Shown in pieces: positions 9,346 through 17,713 of a stretch of 55,575 nt of DNA. The notes under the pieces are model-generated. The model saw only the letters and a list, made by a program, of their open reading frames with translations. It did no database searches and was not told where the DNA came from. Position 1 is the first letter of the stretch. The number at the start of each line of letters is the position of its first letter. The position numbers and the translations under genes are program-made. Origin of the DNA: Tissierellia bacterium (GTDB taxonomy: Bacteria; Bacillota_A; Clostridia; Tissierellales; Peptoniphilaceae); contig JAAZCH010000141.1 in assembly GCA_012513395.1 (NCBI GenBank), forward strand, positions 1 through 55,575, read 5' to 3'.

Positions 9346-10472
9346 AAATTCCTCCTGCTTAAAATGTTATTATATATTTCAATTTGAGTAGCTGCCATAG
9401 ATTCTGTAGAAAAACTTTCCTTAACTCTATTGTATATGGATTCCCCCATCTCTACAGACTTGACAGAATTATCTGCCAAATAATCTATGCGACTTGCCAA
9501 TTTATTAAAATCATTGGATTCTATTAGATATCCATCTACTCCGTCCCTAATTAATTCGTTAATTCCCCCAACATTAGTAGCAATCGTAGCTTTTTTCATC
9601 TTAGAGGCTTCCAAAATCACATATGGAAATGATTCGCTAAGGGATGTTAAAATATTTAAATCTATTGCATTAAAAAATGACATATTTTCCTTGACAAAAC
9701 CTAAGAAAACAATCATATCTTCCACTTTCAATTCCTTTGCCAATTTTTGAAGCTCATGTAGTTCTTCCCCATCACCTGCAATGAGAAACATTATATCCCT
9801 TCTTGTTTCCGATAGTTTCTGAGCAGCCCGAATGGTCATTTTAATATTCTTCACGCCGTCTAGTCTGGCAACTTGCCCCACCAAATACTTCCCCTTATAA
9901 TCTATATTGTATCTTTTCAAAAAATCATCTTTAACTATTACCCATGGGTCAGAATTCATATTGATTCCATTGTACAAGGTGTATATCTTTTGGTCATTGA
10001 ATCCTCTGTCGATGAGCATAGACTTAAAGTTCTCAGTTACAGCTACATAGTAATCAAAACGCTTAAGAGCAAAAGTATTGATTGGAGTAAAAATTAAATC
10101 TTTGTAAAAGCTATCTTTGAAATCTAATAAATAATCACTGTGTATAGTGGTAATCATAGGAACATTTATTTTGGATTTTAAAAATATTGCAATCGTATTT
10201 GCCCTAGCACCGTGACAGTGAACTATATCATAATGTTCATCATTTACTAAGTCAGAAATTTTCTTTACTACAGACATATCAGAACGTCTTTTTTGTGGAA
10301 TTACTTCTATATCAATTCCATTTGATTTAGCTTCTTCGTAAAATGTATCTTCTATAAAGCAAATTATCTTTGCATCAACAAAATCTTTTAAACCTTCCAT
10401 CAGAGAAAAAATGTGAGTTTTAGCTCCCCCAGTATCTCCCCCGCTGATAAGGTGCAGCACTTTTAAATTCAT
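9342..10472 (-). CDS. Glycosyltransferase family 4 protein
   Basis: A 376-residue GT-B fold retaining glycosyltransferase. The N-terminal acceptor domain starts VLHLISGGDTGGAKTHIFSL, and the C-terminal nucleotide-sugar domain shows LVGQVARLDGVKNIKMTIRA, LIAGDGEELHELQKLA and SLSESFPYVILEASKMKKA, with the EX7E-like region near residue 285. It is the first gene of the polysaccharide operon and probably adds a sugar to the lipid-linked glycan on the cytoplasmic side. It is preceded by AAAGGAGG and a 193-base divergent intergenic region that should hold the operon promoter. Sugar specificity is unknown. Confidence 0.9.
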   Translation of the reverse strand: MNLKVLHLISGGDTGGAKTHIFSLMEGLKDFVDAKIICFIEDTFYEEAKSNGIDIEVIPQKRRSDMSVVKKISDLVNDEHYDIVHCHGARANTIAIFLKSKINVPMITTIHSDYLLDFKDSFYKDLIFTPINTFALKRFDYYVAVTENFKSMLIDRGFNDQKIYTLYNGINMNSDPWVIVKDDFLKRYNIDYKGKYLVGQVARLDGVKNIKMTIRAAQKLSETRRDIMFLIAGDGEELHELQKLAKELKVEDMIVFLGFVKENMSFFNAIDLNILTSLSESFPYVILEASKMKKATIATNVGGINELIRDGVDGYLIESNDFNKLASRIDYLADNSVKSVEMGESIYNRVKESFSTESMAATQIEIYNNILSRRNL

Positions 10473-10665
10473 GCCTACCTCCTTTTAAATCACATTAATT
10501 ATACCTTAAAACTGGCAATATTAGAATAACAAAGCCAAATAATTTATTAAATCTTAAAGATTGAACGCTGAAATATTTTTATGGACTTCTTGTGTAATTA
10601 TTTATTATCGTTTTAGGTTATTATCACAATGTATCGGGTAATGTTTTGATAAGGAGATGAATAAC

Positions 10666-11046
10666 ATGAAACAAAAAAGAATATTCAAATACGCATTGCT
10701 AATTTTTGCAATAGCTGTCACATTAGTTGGTTGTTGGCAAAAACCTGCTGATACTCCTAATGACCCAGTAGAGATGCCAACGGATACTACTTTACCTATT
10801 GAAGAAGAAACTACTACTCCGCCGGTAGAAAATATTTCGCCATTGCCAATGTCTGAAGACGACGCCAAAATAATAGCTTTGAATGAGGCTAAGGTGCAAG
10901 AATCTGACGTAACAGATTTGTCTATAGAATTGAAAACAGAAAATAACTTACAGTACTATAAAGTAACGTTTAATGTAGGGGAAACAAAATACGATTATGA
11001 AATCGACGCAGGAACTGGCGAAATACTAAAAGAAGAAGAAAAATAA
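10666..11046 (+). CDS. PepSY-domain lipoprotein
   Basis: About 126 residues. An N-terminal lipoprotein signal (MKQKRIFKYALLIFAIAVTLVGC, lipobox LVGC), a Thr/Pro/Glu-rich linker to about residue 65, then one PepSY domain: MSEDDAKIIALNEAKV, YYKVTFNVGETKYDYEIDAGTGEILK. PepSY domains occur in secreted protease inhibitors and wall-associated proteins. ATG at 10666 is chosen because AAGGAG lies 9 bases upstream; the ATG at 10657 overlaps that site. It is monocistronic, ends in a hairpin terminator, and is divergent from the polysaccharide operon. Confidence 0.82.
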   Translation: MKQKRIFKYALLIFAIAVTLVGCWQKPADTPNDPVEMPTDTTLPIEEETTTPPVENISPLPMSEDDAKIIALNEAKVQESDVTDLSIELKTENNLQYYKVTFNVGETKYDYEIDAGTGEILKEEEK

Positions 11047-11060
11047 AATAACTAAATACC

Positions 11061-11096
11061 AAGATGTGAGGAATTTATTCTTCGCATCTTTTTTTC
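11061..11096 (+). terminator. Rho-independent terminator after the PepSY lipoprotein gene
   Basis: AAGATGTGA pairs with TTCGCATCTT (one G-U pair) around an 11-13 base loop and is followed by a run of seven T. It begins 14 bases after the stop codon. Confidence 0.85.
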
Positions 11097-11138
11097 GATT
11101 TTATTGCATTTAATTTTTTTCTAATTAATAGTTGATAT

Positions 11139-11172
11139 CTATCTACGCATGTATTATTATATGCGTAGATAG
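11139..11172. promoter_or_regulatory. 12-10-12 inverted repeat, candidate operator of the ArsR-type regulator
   Basis: CTATCTACGCAT at 11139-11150 is repeated inverted as ATGCGTAGATAG at 11161-11172, a perfect 12-base match around a 10-base AT spacer. It lies 45 bases before the regulator's ATG, where its promoter should be, and no T-run follows it. The placement fits an autoregulatory operator better than a terminator. Operator function is inference. Confidence 0.5.
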
Positions 11173-11216
11173 TTATCGAATCGCATCTAAATATTTTTCT
11201 AATACTGGAGGAAGAC

Positions 11217-12368
11217 ATGAAATACAATTTTATAAAAGAAATAAACTGGCTTAGTGAAATGGCAGGTTTAGGAGAACTTTTATATGAAATAAACTCTTTA
11301 GAAGAAATTGAAAATCTCCACATAACATCTGAGCCACAAAAATATTCTATTTCTATAGAGGAATTGGACGCTCGATATGCAGATGTACTAAGTTACAAAA
11401 AGTCTTGTCTCAAGGAAGCATACAATAAGTTTAAAGATAATTCTATGATTGGCGCACTAACCACACCGTATTCTGGTGCATTTTCTAACTTTACTTTTCT
11501 TACTTCCCTATCTTGGTTTTCAGATCATATGGATGCTGAAAATATTTCAGAAGAAGAAATTTTACAATACTTAATGCTCGCACTTTATTCTGACGCCATT
11601 AGTGATTTTTTGGATGAGAAGTCCATTCCAGATGAATTCCCTCACCTTGAAGAAAAACGATACAATAACTCTAAATGGCAAAAAGGAAATATCCAAATAG
11701 ATATAACAGATGTGATCAGCATTTTACAAATGACTACATATAGTGAAGAACTTAAGTGGGTTGTTTTGAATCTGATTGCCAGCAAAAAAGAAAGAAATAA
11801 ATTACTTGAAAATATCACAATATTACAAAATATCATAAAAAAATATTTTTATTTAGTAGAGGATAGATTTGAAAATTCCATTAAAAATTTTGAAAAAGAA
11901 ATCGATCTGAATTCCATCAATGAATTGTTTGGAGGAATGATAGACTCATTTGAAAATATGAATTTAGAGTATCAAATCCTTCGTTACAACTCCGCCTCCA
12001 TGAAATCACTTAATTTAAAAGGAAATTCAGAAACAATTTTTATAGGTATCATCATTATTGAACTAATGGAAATCTCAGGACATTTTGAAATGAAGGATGA
12101 AAATGTAATAGAAAAATGCAAAGCCCTTGGGGACATGACAAGATTTTCCATAATTAATCTATTAGCAGAAAAAACTATGTACGTAAAAGAATTGGCTGAC
12201 GCATTGGAATTATCTTCAGCTACTCTCTCCCACCACTTGGGAATATTGATGCAAAATGGCTTTCTAGAATTGAGAGTAGATGACAGACGAGCATATTATT
12301 CTCTAAAGAAGGAAAGCTTTGAAGAATTAGGCAAATATTTACAAATGAAAGCCAATACATTGAGGTAG
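11217..12368 (+). CDS. ArsR-family transcriptional regulator with long N-terminal domain
   Basis: 383 residues, far longer than the roughly 100 of a plain ArsR protein. Residues about 1-270 are an acidic, alpha-helical domain resembling the DUF5937-type extension found on some regulators. Residues about 300-375 are a winged helix: KCKALGDMTRFSIINLLAE, then LADALELSSATLSHHLGIL as the recognition helix, and DDRRAYYSL as the wing. I see no CXC metal motif in the HTH, so the signal may not be a metal. It has a GGAGG site, and its stop lies 3 bases before the start of the ABC exporter genes, which it probably controls along with itself. Confidence 0.85.
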   Translation: MKYNFIKEINWLSEMAGLGELLYEINSLEEIENLHITSEPQKYSISIEELDARYADVLSYKKSCLKEAYNKFKDNSMIGALTTPYSGAFSNFTFLTSLSWFSDHMDAENISEEEILQYLMLALYSDAISDFLDEKSIPDEFPHLEEKRYNNSKWQKGNIQIDITDVISILQMTTYSEELKWVVLNLIASKKERNKLLENITILQNIIKKYFYLVEDRFENSIKNFEKEIDLNSINELFGGMIDSFENMNLEYQILRYNSASMKSLNLKGNSETIFIGIIIIELMEISGHFEMKDENVIEKCKALGDMTRFSIINLLAEKTMYVKELADALELSSATLSHHLGILMQNGFLELRVDDRRAYYSLKKESFEELGKYLQMKANTLR

Positions 12369-12371
12369 AAA

Positions 12372-12626
12372 ATGGAAACTAGAAGAAATTTAGTAAGAGA
12401 ATTACAAGACCATGAATAAAGAAAAAAATATCTTCACCCAAAGACCAGAACTAAATGGGAAACTTTTAAAAAATTATTCACACCAATATTTAAAGAAAAA
12501 AATATTTCTTTATATTATTTAGTTTTTGCAATTACCCAAGGACTAATCCCCATATTAGGAGCTTTTATCGTACAACAAATTACAAAAATTGTAGAAAATA
12601 TTTTAAAGACAAAAACTGAAATACAC
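12372..12626 (+). pseudogene. N-terminal part of the first ABC exporter gene, cut by an in-frame TAA
   Basis: ATG at 12372 has a GAGG site 6 bases upstream and follows the regulator stop by 3 bases, the expected start of the next operon gene. It reads METRRNLVRELQDHE and then meets TAA at 12417-12419. The same frame goes on without interruption: RKKYLHPKTRTKWETFKKLF, a first membrane helix (ISLYYLVFAITQGLIPILGA), and straight into the ABC protein at 12627. A single C-to-T change (CAA to TAA) would explain it. No ATG or GTG occurs in this frame between the stop and 12627. Confidence 0.75.
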
Positions 12627-14261
12627 TTGGAAGCCATAATGCCTTTGATTTATGTCGTGATTGGCTACACAATCTTAACGATTTTGTTTATAAGCGTAGG
12701 AAAATATATATTAAGTAAATTGCACCCCTTTTATTTTGCAAAAAGGAATACTTTGCTCCTTAATAATTTTAAAAAGTTTACTACTATGGAATATGGACTA
12801 TACGAGGACTCTACCTTCCAAGATGCCATTGGATTTTGGAGTCGAGCCCTGGAAAGTAATATGACTGGTTATCAAGGCATACTTACAAAATCCATAACCC
12901 TAGCTGGTGATTTCGTTGGGTTGGCGTTATTATTTATTTTACTTTCTACAGTAAGCATTCAAATCGTAATTATCGCAATCATTTCTATGATTGCATATAC
13001 GCTAATAGAAATAAAATTAAGCGAGTTTCAAAGGAGCAAACTGGAAGAGGATCAGAAAATTACACGTCCTCTCAATACTTTAAAAGATATCTGTGCTGAC
13101 TTCAAATACGGAAAAGACGTGAGAGTTTTTGAGATGCAAGATGCATTTAAGTCTTTGTTCAATAAACTTATAAAAGAAAGGGATGATTTCTTATATTCTC
13201 TTTTCAAGTACAGGCTTAAATTTCAACTACCTTCTGCCATAGCATTATCCATTACATTTTTAGCTGGACTTTATTTTCTCGGTCTTGGCTATATGAATAA
13301 TGACATAGACGGCCCAAAATTTCTCATGATGATTATGGCACTTACCCTCGCCATAAATATCAGCACTAAATTCTCTCAAGATTTAGCTTTTGTATTTGGC
13401 GAATTTATTTATCTAGAAGATTTTTACGATTGGATAGATGCAGACGTAAATCCAAGTGGCGGTATGAATTGCCCCGAAGAAATAGATTGCACGATTAAAT
13501 TTGAAGACGTGTGGTTTAGATATCCAGGAAGCGAGGAATGGGTTTTACAAAATGTAAACTTTACCATTCCAAATAAATCTAGTCTAGCTCTTGTGGGAGT
13601 TAATGGCGCAGGCAAAACTACAATTATAAAACTCCTTACTGGACTCTATCAAGCTGAAAAAGGTAGAATTACCATCGGTGGAATTGACATTTCCAGAATA
13701 AATCCCACAGAACTTTCTAAAATATTTGGAGTAGTTTTTCAAGAAATCAATCCTGTAGCTATGACTATTGCAGAGAATATATCTGCATCAAGTGGAGAAA
13801 TTGACGAAGATAAAATCCGCAATGTACTTAATCAAGTAGGACTTTTAGAAAAAATAGAATCTTATCCCTTGGGAATCCACACTCCTCTTCTTCGTACTTT
13901 GGAAGAAGATGGAATCATTCTGTCAGGTGGAGAAAATCAAAAGCTCATGATAGCAAGAGCATTGTACAAGGATACTTCTAAAATATTAATTTTGGACGAA
14001 CCTACTGCTGCTTTGGATGCACTTGCTGAAGAAGAAATCTACAAATCTTTTAACGAACTTTTACAAGGACGTACCGCCATATTTATCTCTCACAGACTGG
14101 CATCTACGAGATTTTGTAACAAGATTGCACTTCTAAATGGCGGAAAAATGGAAGAAGAAGGAACTCACGAGGAATTATTAAAACGTGGTGAACTTTATTG
14201 CAAAATGTATGAAACCCAAGCTAGTTACTACAGAGAAGGTGAAAATCATGAAAAGTGGTAA
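12627..14261 (+). CDS. ABC exporter half-transporter (permease + ATPase), N terminus interrupted
   Basis: The open part is 544 residues: about five membrane helices (residues 1-260) and an ATPase domain (about 285-525) with Walker A VGVNGAGKT, signature LSGGENQ, Walker B ILILDEPTAALD and a switch His in IFISHRLA. The nominal start is TTG at 12627 with no good binding site. The true gene almost certainly began at 12372 and is split by TAA at 12417, so the first helix is lost or made only by read-through. It overlaps the next ABC gene by 14 bases; the two would form a heterodimeric exporter. The substrate is unknown; the adjacent ArsR-type regulator suggests an inducible efflux role. It may be a recent pseudogene or a sequencing artefact. 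Confidence 0.75.
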   Translation: MEAIMPLIYVVIGYTILTILFISVGKYILSKLHPFYFAKRNTLLLNNFKKFTTMEYGLYEDSTFQDAIGFWSRALESNMTGYQGILTKSITLAGDFVGLALLFILLSTVSIQIVIIAIISMIAYTLIEIKLSEFQRSKLEEDQKITRPLNTLKDICADFKYGKDVRVFEMQDAFKSLFNKLIKERDDFLYSLFKYRLKFQLPSAIALSITFLAGLYFLGLGYMNNDIDGPKFLMMIMALTLAINISTKFSQDLAFVFGEFIYLEDFYDWIDADVNPSGGMNCPEEIDCTIKFEDVWFRYPGSEEWVLQNVNFTIPNKSSLALVGVNGAGKTTIIKLLTGLYQAEKGRITIGGIDISRINPTELSKIFGVVFQEINPVAMTIAENISASSGEIDEDKIRNVLNQVGLLEKIESYPLGIHTPLLRTLEEDGIILSGGENQKLMIARALYKDTSKILILDEPTAALDALAEEEIYKSFNELLQGRTAIFISHRLASTRFCNKIALLNGGKMEEEGTHEELLKRGELYCKMYETQASYYREGENHEKW

Positions 14262-16062
14262 AGATAAAAATGAAATAAAGTTGTTTTTTAAATTTTTGAC
14301 GTATATAAAAAATATCGAACCGAAGATATTTATCAGTTTCTTTTTTGTAACTGTTGCTTCGTCATTAAATACAATTTTGATAGTCTATCTTCCTAAAATT
14401 GTAATAGATGGTGTTATGGGTGATTGGACTCCAAGGCTTCTTGGAAAAAATCTTTTGGTATATTCAGCTTTAATAATTATGTCTATGCTCGTCAAAGAAA
14501 TTGCAAATTATAAATTTATAAAAGACAGAGGTAGTTTCAGTTATAAGTTGTACTCAGTATATTCTATGAAAGTTTTAAATTTGAAATATGAATTACTAGA
14601 AGATACTGAAATTTTAGATTTAAATGAAAGAGCCCAGTATCCTCTAAATCAAATGCTTATCTTTGGAATGCTTGATAATATCAAAGATGCAGGAATTGCA
14701 TTGGCAAGACTCATTGGAGTAGGCGGGATTTTGGCTAGCTTTAATATTTGGATTATGATATTTACAATAATCATGTGCTTGATAGGAGGATTCTTATTAG
14801 AAAAAAATAGCAAAATAAACGAAGCTTTTGCCAATGATCTGATGCCCATAAATAGAAGATACAATTATTATTTAGGACTTCTAGTTAGGCCTGAGTTGCA
14901 AAAGGAGTTTAGATTATACGAACTAAATGATTTGATTGAAGATAAAATGAAAACATATATGGAAGAGATAGAAAAGCGTTTCAAAGACATTTTCAATGAG
15001 TCTAGAAAAATAGAAACTGCAAGTCAGTCCATGAATTCCATTTCTAGATTGGTAATTTATTTCTACACAGCATTAAGGGCTTTAGGAATCGGCGGGAAGA
15101 TAATTTCTCTGGGGAATTTTTCCATAGTAATCACTGCAAGCGAACAATTTTCTCAAAGTATAACCCGCCTTATAGATACCGTTGTAGCTATTAGCCGAGA
15201 TATACGCTTTGTAAAACCGCTATTTGAATTTTATGAGCTGGAAGAATATGGTACTGATGATAAAGGAATAAAAGCTGAACCATTGAAGACTTTGGAATTT
15301 AAAAACGTCAGCTTCACTTATCCAAAAACGGACAAAGTTATACTAAATAATATAAGTTTCAAACTGGATAAAGGAGAAACTTTGGTCTTAGTTGGAAGAA
15401 ATAATGCAGGTAAGTCCACCTTGGTAAAATTAATAGCTAGATTATTTGAACCTGATGAAGGTGAAATACTTTGGAACGGAGTTAACATTAAGGATTTGGA
15501 ATTAAAATCTTATCTAAAGGAATTGGCGTATGTATTTCAAGATTTTCAATTATTTCCATTTCAAATTTGGGAAAATATCGCAAGCTATTCCAACGGTGAA
15601 GGTAATGTTATACCAAATAAAATAGAATCCAAAGTCATGGACTGTATAAAAAGAGTAAATATGGAAGATGCAATAAACGAACTTCCCAGCGGACTCAACA
15701 CTTGGCTAAATAAAAACCTCCACGAAAACTCCACAGAATTTTCTGGAGGCGAAAGACAAAAACTAGCCATGGCAAGAGCTGTCTACAAAGACGCAAGCTT
15801 TGCAATTCTAGACGAACCTACTGCCGCACTAGATCCACTAGCCGAGTCAGAAGTTTACGCAAATTTTTCAAATTTAGTAAAAGACAAAACTGCCCTGTTT
15901 ATCTCCCACAGAATGAGTGCCAGCAGATTTTGTGACAGAATTCTAGTTTTAGATAACGGCACAATAATTGGAAACGGAAATCACGAAGAATTATTAAAAA
16001 CTAATTCATTGTATCATTCGTTATATCAAGCACAAGCACAATATTATGAAGAAGTTAGATAG
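14248..16062 (+). CDS. ABC exporter half-transporter (permease + ATPase)
   Basis: About 604 residues from ATG at 14248, chosen because AGAAGGTG lies about 7 bases upstream; a further upstream in-frame start lies inside the previous gene. Six membrane helices occupy residues about 25-320. The ATPase domain at about 360-590 has Walker A VGRNNAGKST, signature FSGGERQ, Walker B FAILDEPTAALD and LFISHRMS. This is the intact partner of the interrupted ABC gene before it, typical of type IV heterodimeric exporters that expel peptides, lipids or drugs. Substrate is unknown. The gene ends in a convergent hairpin repeat shared with the following gene. Confidence 0.9.
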   Translation: MKSGKDKNEIKLFFKFLTYIKNIEPKIFISFFFVTVASSLNTILIVYLPKIVIDGVMGDWTPRLLGKNLLVYSALIIMSMLVKEIANYKFIKDRGSFSYKLYSVYSMKVLNLKYELLEDTEILDLNERAQYPLNQMLIFGMLDNIKDAGIALARLIGVGGILASFNIWIMIFTIIMCLIGGFLLEKNSKINEAFANDLMPINRRYNYYLGLLVRPELQKEFRLYELNDLIEDKMKTYMEEIEKRFKDIFNESRKIETASQSMNSISRLVIYFYTALRALGIGGKIISLGNFSIVITASEQFSQSITRLIDTVVAISRDIRFVKPLFEFYELEEYGTDDKGIKAEPLKTLEFKNVSFTYPKTDKVILNNISFKLDKGETLVLVGRNNAGKSTLVKLIARLFEPDEGEILWNGVNIKDLELKSYLKELAYVFQDFQLFPFQIWENIASYSNGEGNVIPNKIESKVMDCIKRVNMEDAINELPSGLNTWLNKNLHENSTEFSGGERQKLAMARAVYKDASFAILDEPTAALDPLAESEVYANFSNLVKDKTALFISHRMSASRFCDRILVLDNGTIIGNGNHEELLKTNSLYHSLYQAQAQYYEEVR

Positions 16063-16065
16063 TAA

Positions 16066-16171
16066 TTAATAATTAGTAATTAGTAGATAGTAAATGCCTA
16101 CGGCAAAGTCTGACAGATTCAATCTGACAAGCAGAACCGTAGGCATCTACTAATTACTATCTACTAATTAG
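16066..16171. repeat. Dispersed hairpin repeat, copy 1 (convergent gene end)
   Basis: The core at 16094-16146 is bounded by ATGCCTACGG and its inverse CCGTAGGCAT, with a second imperfect hairpin inside (CAGATT/AATCTG). AT-rich arms built of TAATTAGTA/TAGTAGATA units extend the outer stem on both sides up to both stop codons. A second copy with 49 of 53 identical core bases lies at 27673-27725. It sits between two convergent genes and may serve as a bidirectional terminator. Confidence 0.8.
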
Positions 16172-16931
16172 AAATAAGCTCTTCATAAACTTTTTCAGTG
16201 CATAAAATAAAATTGCTGTATCCGCTGTTAATTTCTAAGTCTTTTCCTTCTAGGGTTTTAAACACTAGCCCCATTTCTTTTGCGAATAAGAAAAATGGCG
16301 AGTAGTCCCAAGGGCCTCCGTAGTAGTTTATATAGCCACCTAATCTTCCAGATACCACTCGACTGCCTTCTAGTCCACTTGTGCCTACACTTCTGGTGGC
16401 GAAGGATTCATTTACAATTTTCTTAAATAGCTCTGACATGTGGAGATACATTCTTCTAATATCAGTGCCTATCATAGATTCAAACAGAGATTTGTTTTCT
16501 ATTTTTGGTAATTTTTCTCCATTTAGATAGACTCCTTCTCCACTCATTCCATGATACAAGTCGTCTTTGGTCACTTCATAAATATACGTAAGCATAGGCT
16601 CTCCGTCCTCGAAATAGGATACTATTGTGCAAAAGTCATTTCTTTGCTTCACGAAGTTAGCAGTGCCGTCGATAGGGTCTATTACCCAAAGATTTTTAGT
16701 ATTGTATTCCAAACTCGTATCGTAGGTCTCTTCTCCCATAACTTCATGGTCAGGAAATTCATCCAAAATTTTTTTTCTTAGAAATTCTTCTACACCTTTA
16801 TCTACTTCGGTGACTAAATCCCTTTCTCCTGATTTTTGTTCAATGTCTACTATTTCTATTCCTCGAATCACATCGGGAATTGTTCTAATGATTTCTTGAA
16901 TATATTTATCGTATCCTCTTATATGTTCCAT
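16164..16931 (-). CDS. suhB: Inositol monophosphatase family protein
   Basis: A 255-residue Mg2+-dependent phosphatase of the IMPase/FIG superfamily. The three metal motifs are present: GEETYD near residue 68, DPIDGTANFV near 88, and GPWDYSPFFLFAKE near 205. Members dephosphorylate inositol-1-phosphate, sugar phosphates or nucleotides such as PAP, and the SuhB branch also aids rRNA transcription; sequence alone does not settle which. The start ATG has a GGGGAGG site. It lies 50 bases after the last cbi gene on the same strand and could be co-transcribed, but no functional link is evident. The symbol is tentative. Confidence 0.85.
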   Translation of the reverse strand: MEHIRGYDKYIQEIIRTIPDVIRGIEIVDIEQKSGERDLVTEVDKGVEEFLRKKILDEFPDHEVMGEETYDTSLEYNTKNLWVIDPIDGTANFVKQRNDFCTIVSYFEDGEPMLTYIYEVTKDDLYHGMSGEGVYLNGEKLPKIENKSLFESMIGTDIRRMYLHMSELFKKIVNESFATRSVGTSGLEGSRVVSGRLGGYINYYGGPWDYSPFFLFAKEMGLVFKTLEGKDLEINSGYSNFILCTEKVYEELISN

Positions 16932-16981
16932 TTATTCCTCCCCAAATAGTTTCAACTATAATATTATCATATAAAAATAAA

Positions 16982-17713
16982 TTAATTGGAGATTATTTTT
17001 AGCATTTTGTTGATAAATTCATTAAAATTTATACAACTTTCCTTTTTTCGTGTAATTACAAAAGATTTTATGCCTAGTGCTTCACAAGCTTCTATCTTTT
17101 TATCCGTCCCCCCGGCTTCTCCACTGTCTTTCATCACTACCCCATCGGCTCCAAAAAACCTATACAGCTCCATGTCTAATTCCTTTGTATATGGTCCTAC
17201 CATGGCTACGATGTCCTTCATATGGATACCAAGATTATTCAATTTTGTAACGCTGTCTATCATAGGCAATACTCGATAAACAAATCTATTATCTCCTCGC
17301 ACCTTTTCAAAATCTTCTACTCTATTGGACCCTGTCGTTAAAAATACCGTTCCACTGTACTCTGTTAAAAAAGCAAAGCATTCTTCATAAGTACAAAATT
17401 TAATTGTATTTTTTCCAAATTCAGTGACATTTCGTTCGAAGCAATAATAATCAATTCCTTCATCCTTGCATGCTTTTTTCGCATTATGGGATACATTTAC
17501 TGCAAAGGGATGAGTCAAGTCGATTACAATATGGATATTTTTTTCTCTGATGAATTCTTTCATCTCATCAAAATCCATTCGTTTGAATTGATAGTTCGCA
17601 CCAGAATAATAATTCAACCCTTCTCTGGTACCCAATGTAATAATGTGGGGAGTGTCCCCCAATCTCTTGGAAAAACAATCCCCTTCACTAGTCCCGCCTA
17701 TAATCCAAATCAT
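16982..17713 (-). CDS. cbiJ: Cobalt-precorrin-6A reductase
   Basis: A 243-residue CbiJ/CobK-type NAD(P)H reductase that reduces the corrin macrocycle at C18/C19. The N terminus MIWIIGGTSEGDCF is the family nucleotide-binding start; VIDLTHPFAVNVSHNAKKAC near residue 65 and VAMVGPYTKELDMEL near 165 are characteristic, as is VMKDSGEAGGTDKKIEA. Length is normal. Last gene of the cobalamin operon, overlapping cbiH by 4 bases. Confidence 0.93.
   Translation of the reverse strand: MIWIIGGTSEGDCFSKRLGDTPHIITLGTREGLNYYSGANYQFKRMDFDEMKEFIREKNIHIVIDLTHPFAVNVSHNAKKACKDEGIDYYCFERNVTEFGKNTIKFCTYEECFAFLTEYSGTVFLTTGSNRVEDFEKVRGDNRFVYRVLPMIDSVTKLNNLGIHMKDIVAMVGPYTKELDMELYRFFGADGVVMKDSGEAGGTDKKIEACEALGIKSFVITRKKESCINFNEFINKMLKIISN

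Noticed and set aside
10605..10868. Minus-strand ORF opposite the PepSY lipoprotein gene
   Set aside because: Ser/Gly/Val-rich antisense shadow of the Thr/Pro/Glu linker; no ribosome binding site.
11075..11323. Minus-strand ORF across the palindrome and the regulator start
   Set aside because: Covers the terminator and operator-like palindrome and the start of a well-supported gene; no homology-like features.
12412..12522. ORF MNKEKNIF... starting at 12412 as a small gene between the regulator and the ABC gene
   Set aside because: It is out of frame with sequence that clearly encodes the first membrane helix of the ABC protein, lacks a good binding site, and ends by chance after 36 codons.
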